Source: Pseudovibrio brasiliensis (lineage in GTDB: Bacteria > Pseudomonadota > Alphaproteobacteria > Rhizobiales > Stappiaceae). Taken from it: a stretch of 64,000 nucleotides of DNA. How positions within the stretch are numbered: position 1 is the stretch's first letter; the number at the start of each line of letters is the position of its first letter. The notes beneath the pieces were generated by a model, which was not told the origin of the DNA, did no database searches, and saw only the letters and a list, made by a program, of their open reading frames with translations. The stretch spans positions 43,146 to 107,145 of the forward strand of contig NZ_CP074130.1 in the NCBI RefSeq assembly GCF_018282095.1, read 5' to 3'. Positions 13,624 to 22,292 of the stretch are shown here, piece after piece. Position numbers and translations under genes: made by a program.

Positions 13624-14349
13624 ATGAAGTACGTAAACATAGTCCTGCAAGGAAAAGGCGGAGCCGGTAAGAGTTTTGTCTCTCTTTGTCTTTCTGAGTT
13701 CTTTAGACACAAAGAAAGAAAGCTGATTGCGATTGATACGGACCCAGTAAATCCTACTTTGCATTCTTACAAAGCTCTCAATTGTAATCTTATCCGCATG
13801 ATGGATAACGGTGAGATAGATCACCGCAGCTTTGACCAGATCATTGAAGGCATTTTGGAGGCTGAAGAAGATTCGCACTTCGTCATCGACACGGGTGCAA
13901 CAACCTTCCTCCCGATGCTCAAGTATCTGGATGAGAACGGTGTTCTTGATCTGTTGCAGGACAACGAATGCGAAGTTGCCATTCATACGGTTGTCAGTGG
14001 GGGAGGGGCCATAGATGCTACACTTTCCTGTGTCGATAAGATCTTCAAAGTATTCCCAAAGCAGAAGATCATCATCTGGAAGAATGAATACTCTGGACTT
14101 GCTGCAAAGAACGACAAACCTTTCGAAGATCTGAAAATCTTCAAGGACAACATTGAACGCATCTACGCGGTGCCAACACTCAAGCAGCGCACCGGAAGCT
14201 CTTTCAACTTCGACATTCAGCAAATGATCGAAAAACGAAAGACCTTCAGCGAAGCAATCAATGACGAGGCCTTTGGGCTTATGTCTCGCCAACGTCTCAA
14301 GATGGTTCAAAACGATGTGTTTTCCCAGCTTGAAGCCATGAAAATGTAA
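13624..14349 (+). CDS. traL: TraL-like P-loop ATPase (MinD/ParA superfamily)
   Basis: 241 residues, the same length I recall for RP4 TraL. The deviant Walker A is QGKGGAGKS at residues 9-17, followed by AIDTDPVNPTLHSYKALNC, a hallmark of TraL proteins. The Walker B-like strand is HFVIDTGATTF near residues 89-99. TraL is needed for RP4 transfer, perhaps in positioning of the relaxosome or pilus (partly unknown). It starts 15 bp after traK. Confidence 0.8.
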   Translation: MKYVNIVLQGKGGAGKSFVSLCLSEFFRHKERKLIAIDTDPVNPTLHSYKALNCNLIRMMDNGEIDHRSFDQIIEGILEAEEDSHFVIDTGATTFLPMLKYLDENGVLDLLQDNECEVAIHTVVSGGGAIDATLSCVDKIFKVFPKQKIIIWKNEYSGLAAKNDKPFEDLKIFKDNIERIYAVPTLKQRTGSSFNFDIQQMIEKRKTFSEAINDEAFGLMSRQRLKMVQNDVFSQLEAMKM

Positions 14350-14364
14350 GCCTGAAGCGAGGAT

Positions 14365-14892
14365 GTGATGACAATCGACGCTTCAGCAGCGCAAGACAAC
14401 AGCCAGCCAAACTTCGACTTCATGGAAGAGACTGAAGCAGCTCCTAAGGATCTGCAGATCTCAACTCTGGACGAAGTTCAAGCGCTCCTTGCCAAGAAAC
14501 ATGGGGGACGCGGAGCGGGATCTGATGACCCGATCTGGTTGCTCTACTCCATGTTTGAAGTGTTCGTTGCCGATCTTTCGGTCCTCCTGCAGGAGACCGA
14601 TACACGGCAAGGAGCAGAACGCGAGAAGCTCAAAGCAATGCTTCCAGAAGTGGCAAAGACCCTTTCTGAAAGCTTGCAGGGCGAGCTTTCTGGTTTGAGT
14701 TCAACCCTTGGGCAACTGCGTCAGGACGCAGAAGCCAGCTCCGTTGAAAATCTGCTGAAGCAGCAAGCTCAGTTCTCCTCAGAACTTGGCACTCTCACAT
14801 CCAAAGTCAGAGGCCTCAAGTGGCCTTTTGTTCTCCTAACCGCCCTCAACTGGCTTGCCGTGGGGGCTTTCTATCTCATCATGATCAAATAG
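14365..14892 (+). CDS. traM: TraM-like conjugal transfer protein
   Basis: 175 residues. The frame opens with GTG then ATG (14368), either of which may be used. The middle is helical and coiled-coil-prone (Leu/Glu/Gln repeats, residues ~75-140), and there is one C-terminal membrane segment (WPFVLLTALNWLAVGAFYLIMI). This layout and the position after traL match RP4 TraM, whose role is not well defined. It ends 7 bp before virB2. Confidence 0.65.
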   Translation: MMTIDASAAQDNSQPNFDFMEETEAAPKDLQISTLDEVQALLAKKHGGRGAGSDDPIWLLYSMFEVFVADLSVLLQETDTRQGAEREKLKAMLPEVAKTLSESLQGELSGLSSTLGQLRQDAEASSVENLLKQQAQFSSELGTLTSKVRGLKWPFVLLTALNWLAVGAFYLIMIK

Positions 14893-14899
14893 GTTTGTC

Positions 14900-15220
14900 A
14901 TGCTTCCTTCTCGATATTCAAAGTCGTTCCTGACCCGTGAGGTCAAACTCTTTCTCCTTGCTGTTTTGCTCTTGAACCCTGCTTCTGCCTTCGCTGCTGC
15001 TGATTGGGCCGCACCTGCCGTTGACGTGTTCGAAAGCCTTGAAAGCGGCATGGTCAAGATCGGCACTGTTGCCGTTGGTGTTGGCCTGGTTGGATACGGC
15101 GTTTACTCCGCTGTGTTTGGTGAAATGCGCTGGCAGAAGATGTTCCAGTACATCCTTGGTGCCGTGCTGATCGTTGCTGCTCCGACTGCCATTCGTACTC
15201 TCGTTAATCTGGGAGGTTAA
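14900..15220 (+). CDS. virB2: VirB2-like major pilin
   Basis: 106 residues. A long signal sequence (KLFLLAVLLLNPASAFAA, cleavage near residue 34) is followed by a mature pilin of ~70 residues with two hydrophobic segments (TVAVGVGLVGYGVYSAVFG and QYILGAVLIVAAPTAIRTL) separated by the short loop EMRWQKM. This is the TrbC/VirB2 topology. It forms the conjugative pilus after inner-membrane insertion. It precedes virB3 by 6 bp. Confidence 0.85.
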   Translation: MLPSRYSKSFLTREVKLFLLAVLLLNPASAFAAADWAAPAVDVFESLESGMVKIGTVAVGVGLVGYGVYSAVFGEMRWQKMFQYILGAVLIVAAPTAIRTLVNLGG

Positions 15221-15226
15221 GAGCGG

Positions 15227-15550
15227 ATGCGAGTGCAGAACGGCGTTTATCGGCACCTTCAATCTCCACCGACAATCTTCGGGATGCCCCCGATGTTTGC
15301 AGCACTTGCGCTTGGCGGGGTGTTCTTTGTCGGGATCATCTTGACCACGGTGATTGATGCTCCCCTAGTGATGCTGCTCTGCATTTTCTCCATCCCTCCT
15401 GCACTGGCGTACACGATCACGCTTCGGCGTAAGGACGCTCATTGTGAGGCGACACTCCTGCTGCCTCACACCTTCTTCAAAGGCAAGAAAGTGCGCCGCC
15501 TTGTGGCTGGCGGCTCTACGGCCAAGGCGAAAAAAGGCAAGGGAAAATGA
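15227..15550 (+). CDS. virB3: VirB3-like inner-membrane protein
   Basis: 107 residues with the canonical start (GVYRHLQSPPTIFGMPP), two membrane segments at about residues 25-62 and a basic C-terminus (HTFFKGKKVRRL). VirB3 assembles with VirB4 and VirB2. The stop overlaps the virB4 ATG in an ATGA. Confidence 0.85.
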   Translation: MRVQNGVYRHLQSPPTIFGMPPMFAALALGGVFFVGIILTTVIDAPLVMLLCIFSIPPALAYTITLRRKDAHCEATLLLPHTFFKGKKVRRLVAGGSTAKAKKGKGK

Positions 15551-17904
15551 GCATCATTCTTTCAACTGTTGCAACATTAGGCGTTGCCGGTGGCGCGGCC
15601 ATGTACGCCAACAAACTGCTGCGGGCCAATGATGGCGGTGAGTTTGAGCAAGACTGGCTGGCAGATGAGCTGGACTTTGATCACCTGCTGGAAGACCGCT
15701 CAACCGTCGTCATGAAGGACGGCACGCTGTTTCGTGTGTTTCGTATGCGCGGCATGTCTTACGACACCATGAACTTCACCGAGCTGTCTTCGCTTGCCAA
15801 CCAGCGCACTAATATTTTGCATCAGGTTGGTGCAACCGGATCGGCGTTCCGGTTTGTTGCCGTCAAGCGCCTTAAAGATATCTCGTTTGACGCCGATTGG
15901 CCCTCACCGGCCTTACGCGAAATCGGTGACGCGGAAAAAGAACTTTATAAACGGGCCTACTCCATGCACTGGTTTGTGATAGTGGAGGCCAAGACTTATG
16001 AGGGGCTGAGCAAGAACAGCAAAACGTTGCTCTCTGGCTTTGAGAAGTACCAGATTGAGCCACTTGAAGCGGCAGCAAACCTCACCGACCATTGCGAACT
16101 CACCGCGTTCCTGACCTATCTCGTCTGCGGCGAGATGCCTAACAACATCACGCGGGTGAGCCGGTCAATCAACGCAAACCTGCCTGTTTGCGATCTCATC
16201 ATCAATAAAGACGGGACTGTCTTAACCCAGTCTCCGCTTAAGCATCTTCATAAGACAATCGGTGTTCATGAATACCCTGACAGTGTATCAGGAATGATGA
16301 TTTCCAAGATACTCGCTTTGCCTGCTGAGCTGGAAGTCACTCAAGTATGCCTCCCGCTTAACACCGAAAAAACCATCATTGAGTACACGCGCAAGAAGGC
16401 CGAGCAGCTCAACAGCTTCCTTACTTCAGCTTCCATGGTTGCTGAACTTAATGAGGCCACTGAAGCGCTGACCAACAACTCCAATGCGATGTTTCAAACT
16501 CAGCTGCAGTTCACTGTTCGGGCCAGATCCGAAGAAGAACTGAGCGAGGTACTGGACCAGATCTCAGCCATTTTGAACACGCGCCGTGTCAAGCATTCTG
16601 TTGAGACTGCACCAGCTGCAAACAGCTGGTTCAATCGCATGCCAGGGCGAGACAAGCTGGTTAGAAAGCTGCGATTGATGGATTACAACATCGCCGCACT
16701 ATGGCCGTTCCAGTATTCTCCGGAAGGCATGTACTCCTCACCGTTTGGTGATCGCCCTTTGCGCCTGTTCAAGACGCCAACAGGCCAGAACTACGCCTTC
16801 CAGTTCCATATTGCAGACAAGCCTCAGGCTGCAGGGCACTACCTGATTTTTGCGCCCACCGGTACAGGTAAGTCCACGCTGATCATGCACCTGCTTGGCG
16901 GCATCGCCAAGTTTGCAGGGGTGCGCAACTACGTCTTTGACAGTCTGGAAGGTGCGCGGTTCATGACTGAGGTCATGGGAGGCAAGTACCAGTCCTTTGA
17001 TCAGCTTTCTCTCAATCCTCTTGATGGCGATTTAGCCGACAAAGCAACGCGCCAGCGGGCCGCGACTATGATCCGTATCATGCTGGGCGAACAGTACGCG
17101 CAAGAGATGGATGACCAGATCAACGATGTGCTGGATTTTGCCAGTGTTCTGGAGCGCGGTGAACGTACGTTCGACAATATTTATAAGACGGCATTCCCAC
17201 CAGATACGGATATCAAGCGAGCCTTCGCCAGATGGGTCCATGATGAGCGACAAGGAGAGGGGGCTTATAGCCACATCTTCAACGCCCCTCATGACAGCAT
17301 TCGCTCCTTCCTTGAAACCAGTCATCTGGTTGGCATTGATATGACCGAGCCGCTAAAAGACCCGCTGCTCGGGCCAGCTCTGGTAACTCATGTATCCAGC
17401 GCCATCTATGAAGCTGCCAAGGTGAACCAGAGCGGCTTTTCCATCTTCGTTGATGAGGCCGCCAACCTGCTGCGCAACAAAGGGTTCCGTGATCTTGTTG
17501 GGCAAATGTTCATGGAATACCGCAAACTTGGCGGTGTTGTTGGGCTTGCCTTCCAGAACCCTGAGGCACTCGTGGAGTATGAGGGATCTGCCAAGATCAT
17601 CAACAACGCTCCAAACCTCCTCTTCATGGCTGGTTGCGGCGGCGGTGATAGCGCGCTTGAGCCGTTCAACCTGAGTGATGATCAGATCGCATTCATTCGC
17701 GGTGAGACTGAGCTGCAGGGAGGCCGTCAGGTTCTTCTGGTCAGGCGCGATCTGGCGACCGGCTACAATGAAAGCACCATCATCGATGTTGACCTATCTG
17801 GTCTTGGTGATGCGCTGCGCTTCTACCGCTCTGGCACCGGCCCGATGGCTGAACTTCAAAAAATTCAGGAAGTCTGGGGGGATCAATGGCTATCTCACGT
17901 TTAA
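15547..17904 (+). CDS. virB4: VirB4 type IV secretion ATPase
   Basis: 785 residues, usual for the family. The N-terminal CagE/TrbE-type domain spans about residues 30-400. Walker A GTGKS is at 439-443, Walker B is FVDEAANLL near residue 634, and the C-terminal RecA-like part includes QNPEALVEY. VirB4 powers pilus biogenesis and substrate transfer at the inner membrane. It overlaps virB3 by 4 bp and virB5 by 19 bp. Confidence 0.95.
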   Translation: MSIILSTVATLGVAGGAAMYANKLLRANDGGEFEQDWLADELDFDHLLEDRSTVVMKDGTLFRVFRMRGMSYDTMNFTELSSLANQRTNILHQVGATGSAFRFVAVKRLKDISFDADWPSPALREIGDAEKELYKRAYSMHWFVIVEAKTYEGLSKNSKTLLSGFEKYQIEPLEAAANLTDHCELTAFLTYLVCGEMPNNITRVSRSINANLPVCDLIINKDGTVLTQSPLKHLHKTIGVHEYPDSVSGMMISKILALPAELEVTQVCLPLNTEKTIIEYTRKKAEQLNSFLTSASMVAELNEATEALTNNSNAMFQTQLQFTVRARSEEELSEVLDQISAILNTRRVKHSVETAPAANSWFNRMPGRDKLVRKLRLMDYNIAALWPFQYSPEGMYSSPFGDRPLRLFKTPTGQNYAFQFHIADKPQAAGHYLIFAPTGTGKSTLIMHLLGGIAKFAGVRNYVFDSLEGARFMTEVMGGKYQSFDQLSLNPLDGDLADKATRQRAATMIRIMLGEQYAQEMDDQINDVLDFASVLERGERTFDNIYKTAFPPDTDIKRAFARWVHDERQGEGAYSHIFNAPHDSIRSFLETSHLVGIDMTEPLKDPLLGPALVTHVSSAIYEAAKVNQSGFSIFVDEAANLLRNKGFRDLVGQMFMEYRKLGGVVGLAFQNPEALVEYEGSAKIINNAPNLLFMAGCGGGDSALEPFNLSDDQIAFIRGETELQGGRQVLLVRRDLATGYNESTIIDVDLSGLGDALRFYRSGTGPMAELQKIQEVWGDQWLSHV

Positions 17905-18665
17905 TCGCGGTTACTGCTTTAACGCTGTCGCTTTGCCTTGCCACTGGAAGCGCTTACGCCGCCAAGCCTGTAATTGATGTGAAGGGTTTGGCTGAAGCCA
18001 AGAAGACAATCACAGAGCTGAAGAAGCAGCTCGCCACCATGAAAGAGCAGCTTGATGTGGTCAAGGATGTGCGTGCTGGCATTGACGATACGCTGAAAAG
18101 CATTGGCGAGGTCTCTAAGATCTCCATTCCGTCAATCAATTTCAGCAATATCACCAGTCAGATCATGTCAGACAACTCCTGTCTGGTTCCCGACTTTGAA
18201 AGCCTGATGCCGGATGTGAGTTTTGATGAGATGGATATCGGCTCGCTCTGTTCTCGTTCTGATGCCTATCAAAATGGATTGGTAGCTGAACCCAAAGACA
18301 TGAAGTCTCAGACATGGGAACAGAAGAGATCTACAATCGCTGGCGTGCAAAAAGCACGTGAGAACACGGTTGCCGATGCTTCTTTCAAAGGTCTGGCTCA
18401 GGCAGATATGGCGCAGGAAAATGCGCTTCAGACGCTAAGTGCAGCCCAAGAGCTGAAAAGTGAAGGAGCCAAAGCCCAAACAGTGAATGAGCGCCTGCAG
18501 GTGCTCATCGAGGTCAATACTGCGCTGCTGCAAAGTCAATCGCAGACTAATCAGCTGCTTGCCCAGATCCTCAAAGTCTCTTCGGCCAAATCTATTCTGC
18601 AAGGTGTTCCACTTGAGAGCGAGCTGGCAAAGAAAGACATGAAAAAGAAGGGAGGTTCTTCATGA
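17886..18665 (+). CDS. virB5: VirB5-like minor pilin
   Basis: 259 residues with a clear signal peptide (IAVTALTLSLCLATGSAYA, cleavage about residue 25) and then a long helical, coiled-coil-rich mature protein (EAKKTITELKKQLATMKEQL) and a C-terminal helix typical of VirB5 (NTALLQSQSQTNQLLAQ). VirB5 sits at the pilus tip. The start overlaps the end of virB4. A minus-strand gene is inserted immediately downstream. Confidence 0.8.
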   Translation: MAISRLIAVTALTLSLCLATGSAYAAKPVIDVKGLAEAKKTITELKKQLATMKEQLDVVKDVRAGIDDTLKSIGEVSKISIPSINFSNITSQIMSDNSCLVPDFESLMPDVSFDEMDIGSLCSRSDAYQNGLVAEPKDMKSQTWEQKRSTIAGVQKARENTVADASFKGLAQADMAQENALQTLSAAQELKSEGAKAQTVNERLQVLIEVNTALLQSQSQTNQLLAQILKVSSAKSILQGVPLESELAKKDMKKKGGSS

Positions 18666-18688
18666 CCTCCCTGTCTATGCCGTCATCT

Positions 18689-19354
18689 TCAGTTGGTTTG
18701 CAGGTACTTCAGCGTACCCTCGGCCTTGCGCCGCTCGTATGTGGTCTTAAAAAACGGATCAAGATCGGGTCTGCGCCAATTCGGAATGCGGCAATCTTCC
18801 ATTCTGAAGTTGTATCTTTTGGTGTTTCGCTCGCAATGAAATGTTTCGAACGCACGCCAGTGTTCTGCATCAAACGGAACATCTTGCTCGAAAGAAGTAT
18901 TCCAAGACAAGCGCATCAACTCCAGATCGCGATACTTAGCAATAGCCTCTTGCTGGTCGCTCGCCAAAAAGACTTTTTTGTCAGATTCAACCCGAAATGC
19001 TTCTTCGACCTTTCCTCTTTTGAGAAAGGGAACGTTTTTTACAGCAGCCTTCACTCCCTGTTTGTAGGCGGTTTCAGAAGTTTTCTCCCACGCTTTGTAA
19101 GCGTCTTCGTGCTTTGCGAGTTCATTAGAAAGATCTTCGAAATTCTTCAGGTTGTTCCAGGCCCACTTTGCGTAGGCCGGATCAACAAAGTCCGAAGAAT
19201 CTGTCCCCCAGATGTGGCGTGTAGGCGGAACGGCAGACCCATCCAAAGCAATGGAACTTTTCAGTTCGTCAAGGCTGATTTCGGCCTGAGCCTGAGACAT
19301 ACCAGCAAGAAAGGTGAGTGCAATGAGTAGTGGTTGTGTCAGCTGCCAGGTCAT
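18689..19354 (-). CDS. Secreted protein encoded antisense inside the virB operon
   Basis: I chose the ATG at 19354, which gives a signal peptide (TWQLTQPLLIALTFLAGMSQAQA) and a ~200-residue mature protein; the frame extends to 19489. The mature part is charged, helical and Trp/Tyr-rich, with two Cys near the C-terminus (FHCERN, MEDCRIP). I do not recognise the family. Its position between virB5 and virB6 is where entry-exclusion proteins often lie, but they are normally co-directional and small. Its start overlaps the virB6 start on the opposite strand by ~30-40 bp. Confidence 0.65.
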   Translation of the reverse strand: MTWQLTQPLLIALTFLAGMSQAQAEISLDELKSSIALDGSAVPPTRHIWGTDSSDFVDPAYAKWAWNNLKNFEDLSNELAKHEDAYKAWEKTSETAYKQGVKAAVKNVPFLKRGKVEEAFRVESDKKVFLASDQQEAIAKYRDLELMRLSWNTSFEQDVPFDAEHWRAFETFHCERNTKRYNFRMEDCRIPNWRRPDLDPFFKTTYERRKAEGTLKYLQTN

Positions 19355-20366
19355 TGAAGCGTATGTTAAAAATGGCGGTGACTTTGTAAATGGTTTCATG
19401 GATATAGCCTTTGAACCTATGCTGGCAATTTTTGTGAGCCTAGCATGTTTATGGGCGGTATTCCAAGGGTTTAAGCTGGTTACAGGCACCGTAGATCTGC
19501 CTTGGATTGCAAGCCAGTTTGTGTTTTTGTTCTTCGGTTTTGGCGTGTTGATGGCCTTGCAATATGGCCTTGCAGGTCAGGTCTACGAAGTCACCTACAA
19601 CGTCATGTTCGGCATCCCTGCAAGCATCATGGGCGGCGGTGGTGGCAGTAGTGCAGTGGTGGAGCTTGTCTCAGGCATAGAGACTGCCTTCATGCGGCCA
19701 ATCAACATGGCAAAGTCCATGATGGATAGCGCTGGGTTCTTCGATAAGGTTGGTTACGTGATCTTCACCGGTCTGATCATGTTGCCCTTTATTCTGATGA
19801 TGATCGTGTTTGTGACACAGGTCGCCATTGGCCTCTTCCGGATCATGATGATCTGCTTGTTTGCTCCCTACATCATCTCTTTGAGCGCCTTCCCTTGGGG
19901 GCGTGAGCAGATCATGAACGGTGTCCGAACTTTGCTCGGTGCGATCATTACCCTTGTCGCTGTCACTCTAGTGTTCTCGCTCATCGTTAAAGGCGTTGAA
20001 AGTCTCGTACCTTCCGGAGACGGCATCGGTACTGATCTGGGTAATGCAGACACGTGGTCAGCTTACATCGTCGTAATCCTCACTGCCTGGTCTGGCGTGG
20101 CGCTTATTCAGGAAGCCGTCAGCCTTGCTGGCACCATCGCTCAAGCCTCTCTTAACGCAGCAACTTCAGGCGCCATGATGCAAGGTATTGGCGGTATGGC
20201 CAGCAGCTACATGAAAGGCGGCGGTGCGGCCTTTAAGGCAGGCAAAGCCGCGATTGGCGTCACTAACGATGCTCTGGGCGATGCCGCCCATGACATGAGC
20301 TCAAAATACGGCTCAGGCCGTGCTCCCAAAAGTCAAGCAACCGATGCACTCAAATCAGAGAAGTAA
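19314..20366 (+). CDS. virB6: VirB6-like polytopic membrane protein
   Basis: 350 residues from GTG 19314, or 347 from ATG 19323, which may be the true start. At least five hydrophobic segments (about residues 36-57, 64-82, 144-170, 173-192, 206-228, 249-270) and a Gly/Ala/Ser-rich cytoplasmic tail fit the TrbL/VirB6 family. The protein forms part of the inner-membrane channel. The start region overlaps the antisense gene at 18689-19354. Confidence 0.85.
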   Translation: MSAMSSGCVSCQVIEAYVKNGGDFVNGFMDIAFEPMLAIFVSLACLWAVFQGFKLVTGTVDLPWIASQFVFLFFGFGVLMALQYGLAGQVYEVTYNVMFGIPASIMGGGGGSSAVVELVSGIETAFMRPINMAKSMMDSAGFFDKVGYVIFTGLIMLPFILMMIVFVTQVAIGLFRIMMICLFAPYIISLSAFPWGREQIMNGVRTLLGAIITLVAVTLVFSLIVKGVESLVPSGDGIGTDLGNADTWSAYIVVILTAWSGVALIQEAVSLAGTIAQASLNAATSGAMMQGIGGMASSYMKGGGAAFKAGKAAIGVTNDALGDAAHDMSSKYGSGRAPKSQATDALKSEK

Positions 20367-20371
20367 TTTCC

Positions 20372-20548
20372 ATGCGTAAAAGTTTCATTCCAATTCTTTC
20401 GATTGTCTTACTTCTGGCTGGTTGTCAGACCACCGAGATGCCCTATGAACCGGTAAATACCGACGAAATGCGGCCCTCTCCATGCGCATGCGTAGACCTT
20501 GAATATCAACCTCAAGCTTTCGAGTGGGTCGATGCTGCACAAGCTTAA
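20372..20548 (+). CDS. virB7: VirB7-like lipoprotein
   Basis: 58 residues starting MRKSFIPILSIVLLLAGC, a complete lipoprotein signal with lipobox LAGC (Cys18). The mature peptide is ~40 residues with two further Cys (PCACV). Size, lipobox and position between virB6 and virB8 identify VirB7, which anchors the outer-membrane core with VirB9. It starts 5 bp after virB6 and overlaps the virB8 start by 17 bp. Confidence 0.8.
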   Translation: MRKSFIPILSIVLLLAGCQTTEMPYEPVNTDEMRPSPCACVDLEYQPQAFEWVDAAQA

Positions 20549-21308
20549 ATTTGGCAAGAAAAACAAAGCGGAGCCGGAGGCCCCAGTTGAGGGCACGGCA
20601 CTGGTTGAGGTCAATGCGCCCGAGCTGAGTGTTGAGGGTGAACGACCTGGAGCACATGAAGCCGTTCTGGATGCAGACCCCTTTGCGTACAAAACTGCCC
20701 ATCGTCGCATGGTGAGATTGTTCAAGGTCTCAGTATTCCTCAATGTGGTCACTGGCCTGGGGTTAGCTACGGCATTGCAGGTTCTAGCCGTAGCGATCCC
20801 TTTGAAGACAACAGAAGTGGCGCTCTTGCGTGTAGATCCAGCTGATGACCGGATCTACCGTGTGGAGCCGATCTCGGTTGAAGTTGATGGCTTTGAGCTG
20901 ATGCTTGAGAAGATGGCTCGCCGCTATGTGGCGCAGATCCTTGCCGTTGATGGCATCTCTCAAGGTGCGCGCTTCAAAGAAGTCGCAACTTATTCTGATC
21001 AGGACTTCTACCGGCAGTTTTTGAAAGAAAATGAAGGTCGGATCGATGAGGCCATTGAAGATGGTCTCAACCGGTCCATCACCGTTGAGACGGCAAACCA
21101 GGTCGATGCCTATAACGGTGTCTATCAATACTCCGTTGACTTCATCCAGACTGACAAGATTGGCAGACAGCCCCCTGAGCAAAGCAAGCTGCGGGCTTAT
21201 CTGGAGATGACGACCCGTCCTCAAGAAGTTTTGAGCGTTGAGCGGTTTGAGAATCCCCTTGGTATCCGAATTTTGAAATTGGCTGTTCAGGAAAGGCCAA
21301 CCACATGA
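20532..21308 (+). CDS. virB8: VirB8-like core component
   Basis: I chose the ATG at 20532 (MLHKLKFGKK), giving 258 residues; an earlier in-frame start at 20499 lies within virB7. A cytoplasmic N-terminus is followed by one membrane segment (SVFLNVVTGLGLATALQVLAV) and then the periplasmic VirB8 fold (DQDFYRQFLKENEGRID ... IGRQPPEQSKLRAYLEM). It bridges the inner membrane and the core complex. The stop overlaps the virB9 ATG. Confidence 0.88.
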   Translation: MLHKLKFGKKNKAEPEAPVEGTALVEVNAPELSVEGERPGAHEAVLDADPFAYKTAHRRMVRLFKVSVFLNVVTGLGLATALQVLAVAIPLKTTEVALLRVDPADDRIYRVEPISVEVDGFELMLEKMARRYVAQILAVDGISQGARFKEVATYSDQDFYRQFLKENEGRIDEAIEDGLNRSITVETANQVDAYNGVYQYSVDFIQTDKIGRQPPEQSKLRAYLEMTTRPQEVLSVERFENPLGIRILKLAVQERPTT

Positions 21309-22291
21309 CCTCTCGTATTTCTCTTTTTCTTGTCACATTGCTTGTTTCAAACACCGCTCTTGCACAGACAGCGCTCAATCGTGGACCTCAAACGCCAAGC
21401 CAGCGCGTTGCACAAGGCCAGCAGGTAGCATCTCAAAGCGTGACGGCCAGCGTACCGCAAGACGCGCTCAAACAAGCTGCAGCACAGCGCCGTGGCGAGT
21501 TCGGTCAGATGAGCCGTACGACCGTTCCATTGGGCCAGATCCAGAAGGCATGGGACAAGGCCGGTAAGGACAGCGGTGTTCATACTCAGGTTGATTGTGG
21601 TGCCTGTGTTTACCGTGTGCGCCTTCGTGAGTTCATGCTCTCTGTCATCCAACTTCCAGAAGACGTGAAGATCAAGAACGCTGATGTTGCTGATGCAAGT
21701 CTGTTCGATACGAAGGTGCGTACCGACAACACTTTGGTGGTTAAGCCACTGGCGGCTGGCGTTGATAGTTCGCTGCAGGTCTATGCAGAAGATGGCAGGG
21801 TCTACAGCTTCTATCTTCGTGCAGAGACGGTGAACTCTAAGCATGTTCCTGATCTCCTTTTCAAGATCGAGGAGCCTCGTGTTGCGCAATCAGCCTTTAT
21901 CGAAGTGGCTGCAGGTGGACCACCAGCGCCGCTGATGAACATGCCCTACACACCAAAGTCAGGTGATGCTCAAAAGGTAGCCGGTGACTATGTGAAGAAG
22001 GCCAACATCGACCCTTCCAAACTGCGCGGATGGGGAGAGTACAAGCTTTGGGGATCTGACAACTCCCTGAAGCCTGAAATGGTTCTGCGTGATGATCACT
22101 TCACCTACATTTTCTATGGTGACAAGTGGAAGGACATTGAACTGCCGACCGCCTATGTGGTGGTTGATGGGATTGATGAGCTGGTCAATACCCGCGTGTC
22201 CGGATCTACCTATATCATTGAAAATACGAGCAAACTGATCACCCTGAAATCTGGTCAGTCCTACATGTGCATCCAGTTTAAGGGTAACTAA
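21305..22291 (+). CDS. virB9: VirB9-like outer-membrane core protein
   Basis: 328 residues with a signal peptide (ISLFLVTLLVSNTALA). The C-terminal half carries the VirB9 pattern: YKLWGSD, then VLRDDHFTYIFYGDKW, and finally YMCIQF. An unusually long N-terminal linker (~60 residues, Gln/Ala-rich) precedes the first beta domain. It pairs with VirB7 and VirB10. It overlaps virB8 by 4 bp. Confidence 0.88.
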   Translation: MTSRISLFLVTLLVSNTALAQTALNRGPQTPSQRVAQGQQVASQSVTASVPQDALKQAAAQRRGEFGQMSRTTVPLGQIQKAWDKAGKDSGVHTQVDCGACVYRVRLREFMLSVIQLPEDVKIKNADVADASLFDTKVRTDNTLVVKPLAAGVDSSLQVYAEDGRVYSFYLRAETVNSKHVPDLLFKIEEPRVAQSAFIEVAAGGPPAPLMNMPYTPKSGDAQKVAGDYVKKANIDPSKLRGWGEYKLWGSDNSLKPEMVLRDDHFTYIFYGDKWKDIELPTAYVVVDGIDELVNTRVSGSTYIIENTSKLITLKSGQSYMCIQFKGN

Positions 22292-22292
22292 C

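Noticed and set aside
13474..14310. 278-residue minus-strand frame opposite traL
   Set aside because: traL is strongly supported by its P-loop and family pattern; the antisense frame has no support.
18662..19330. 222-residue + strand frame directly after virB5
   Set aside because: It is antisense to a frame with a clear signal peptide and normal protein composition; the + frame has an odd composition and no domain.
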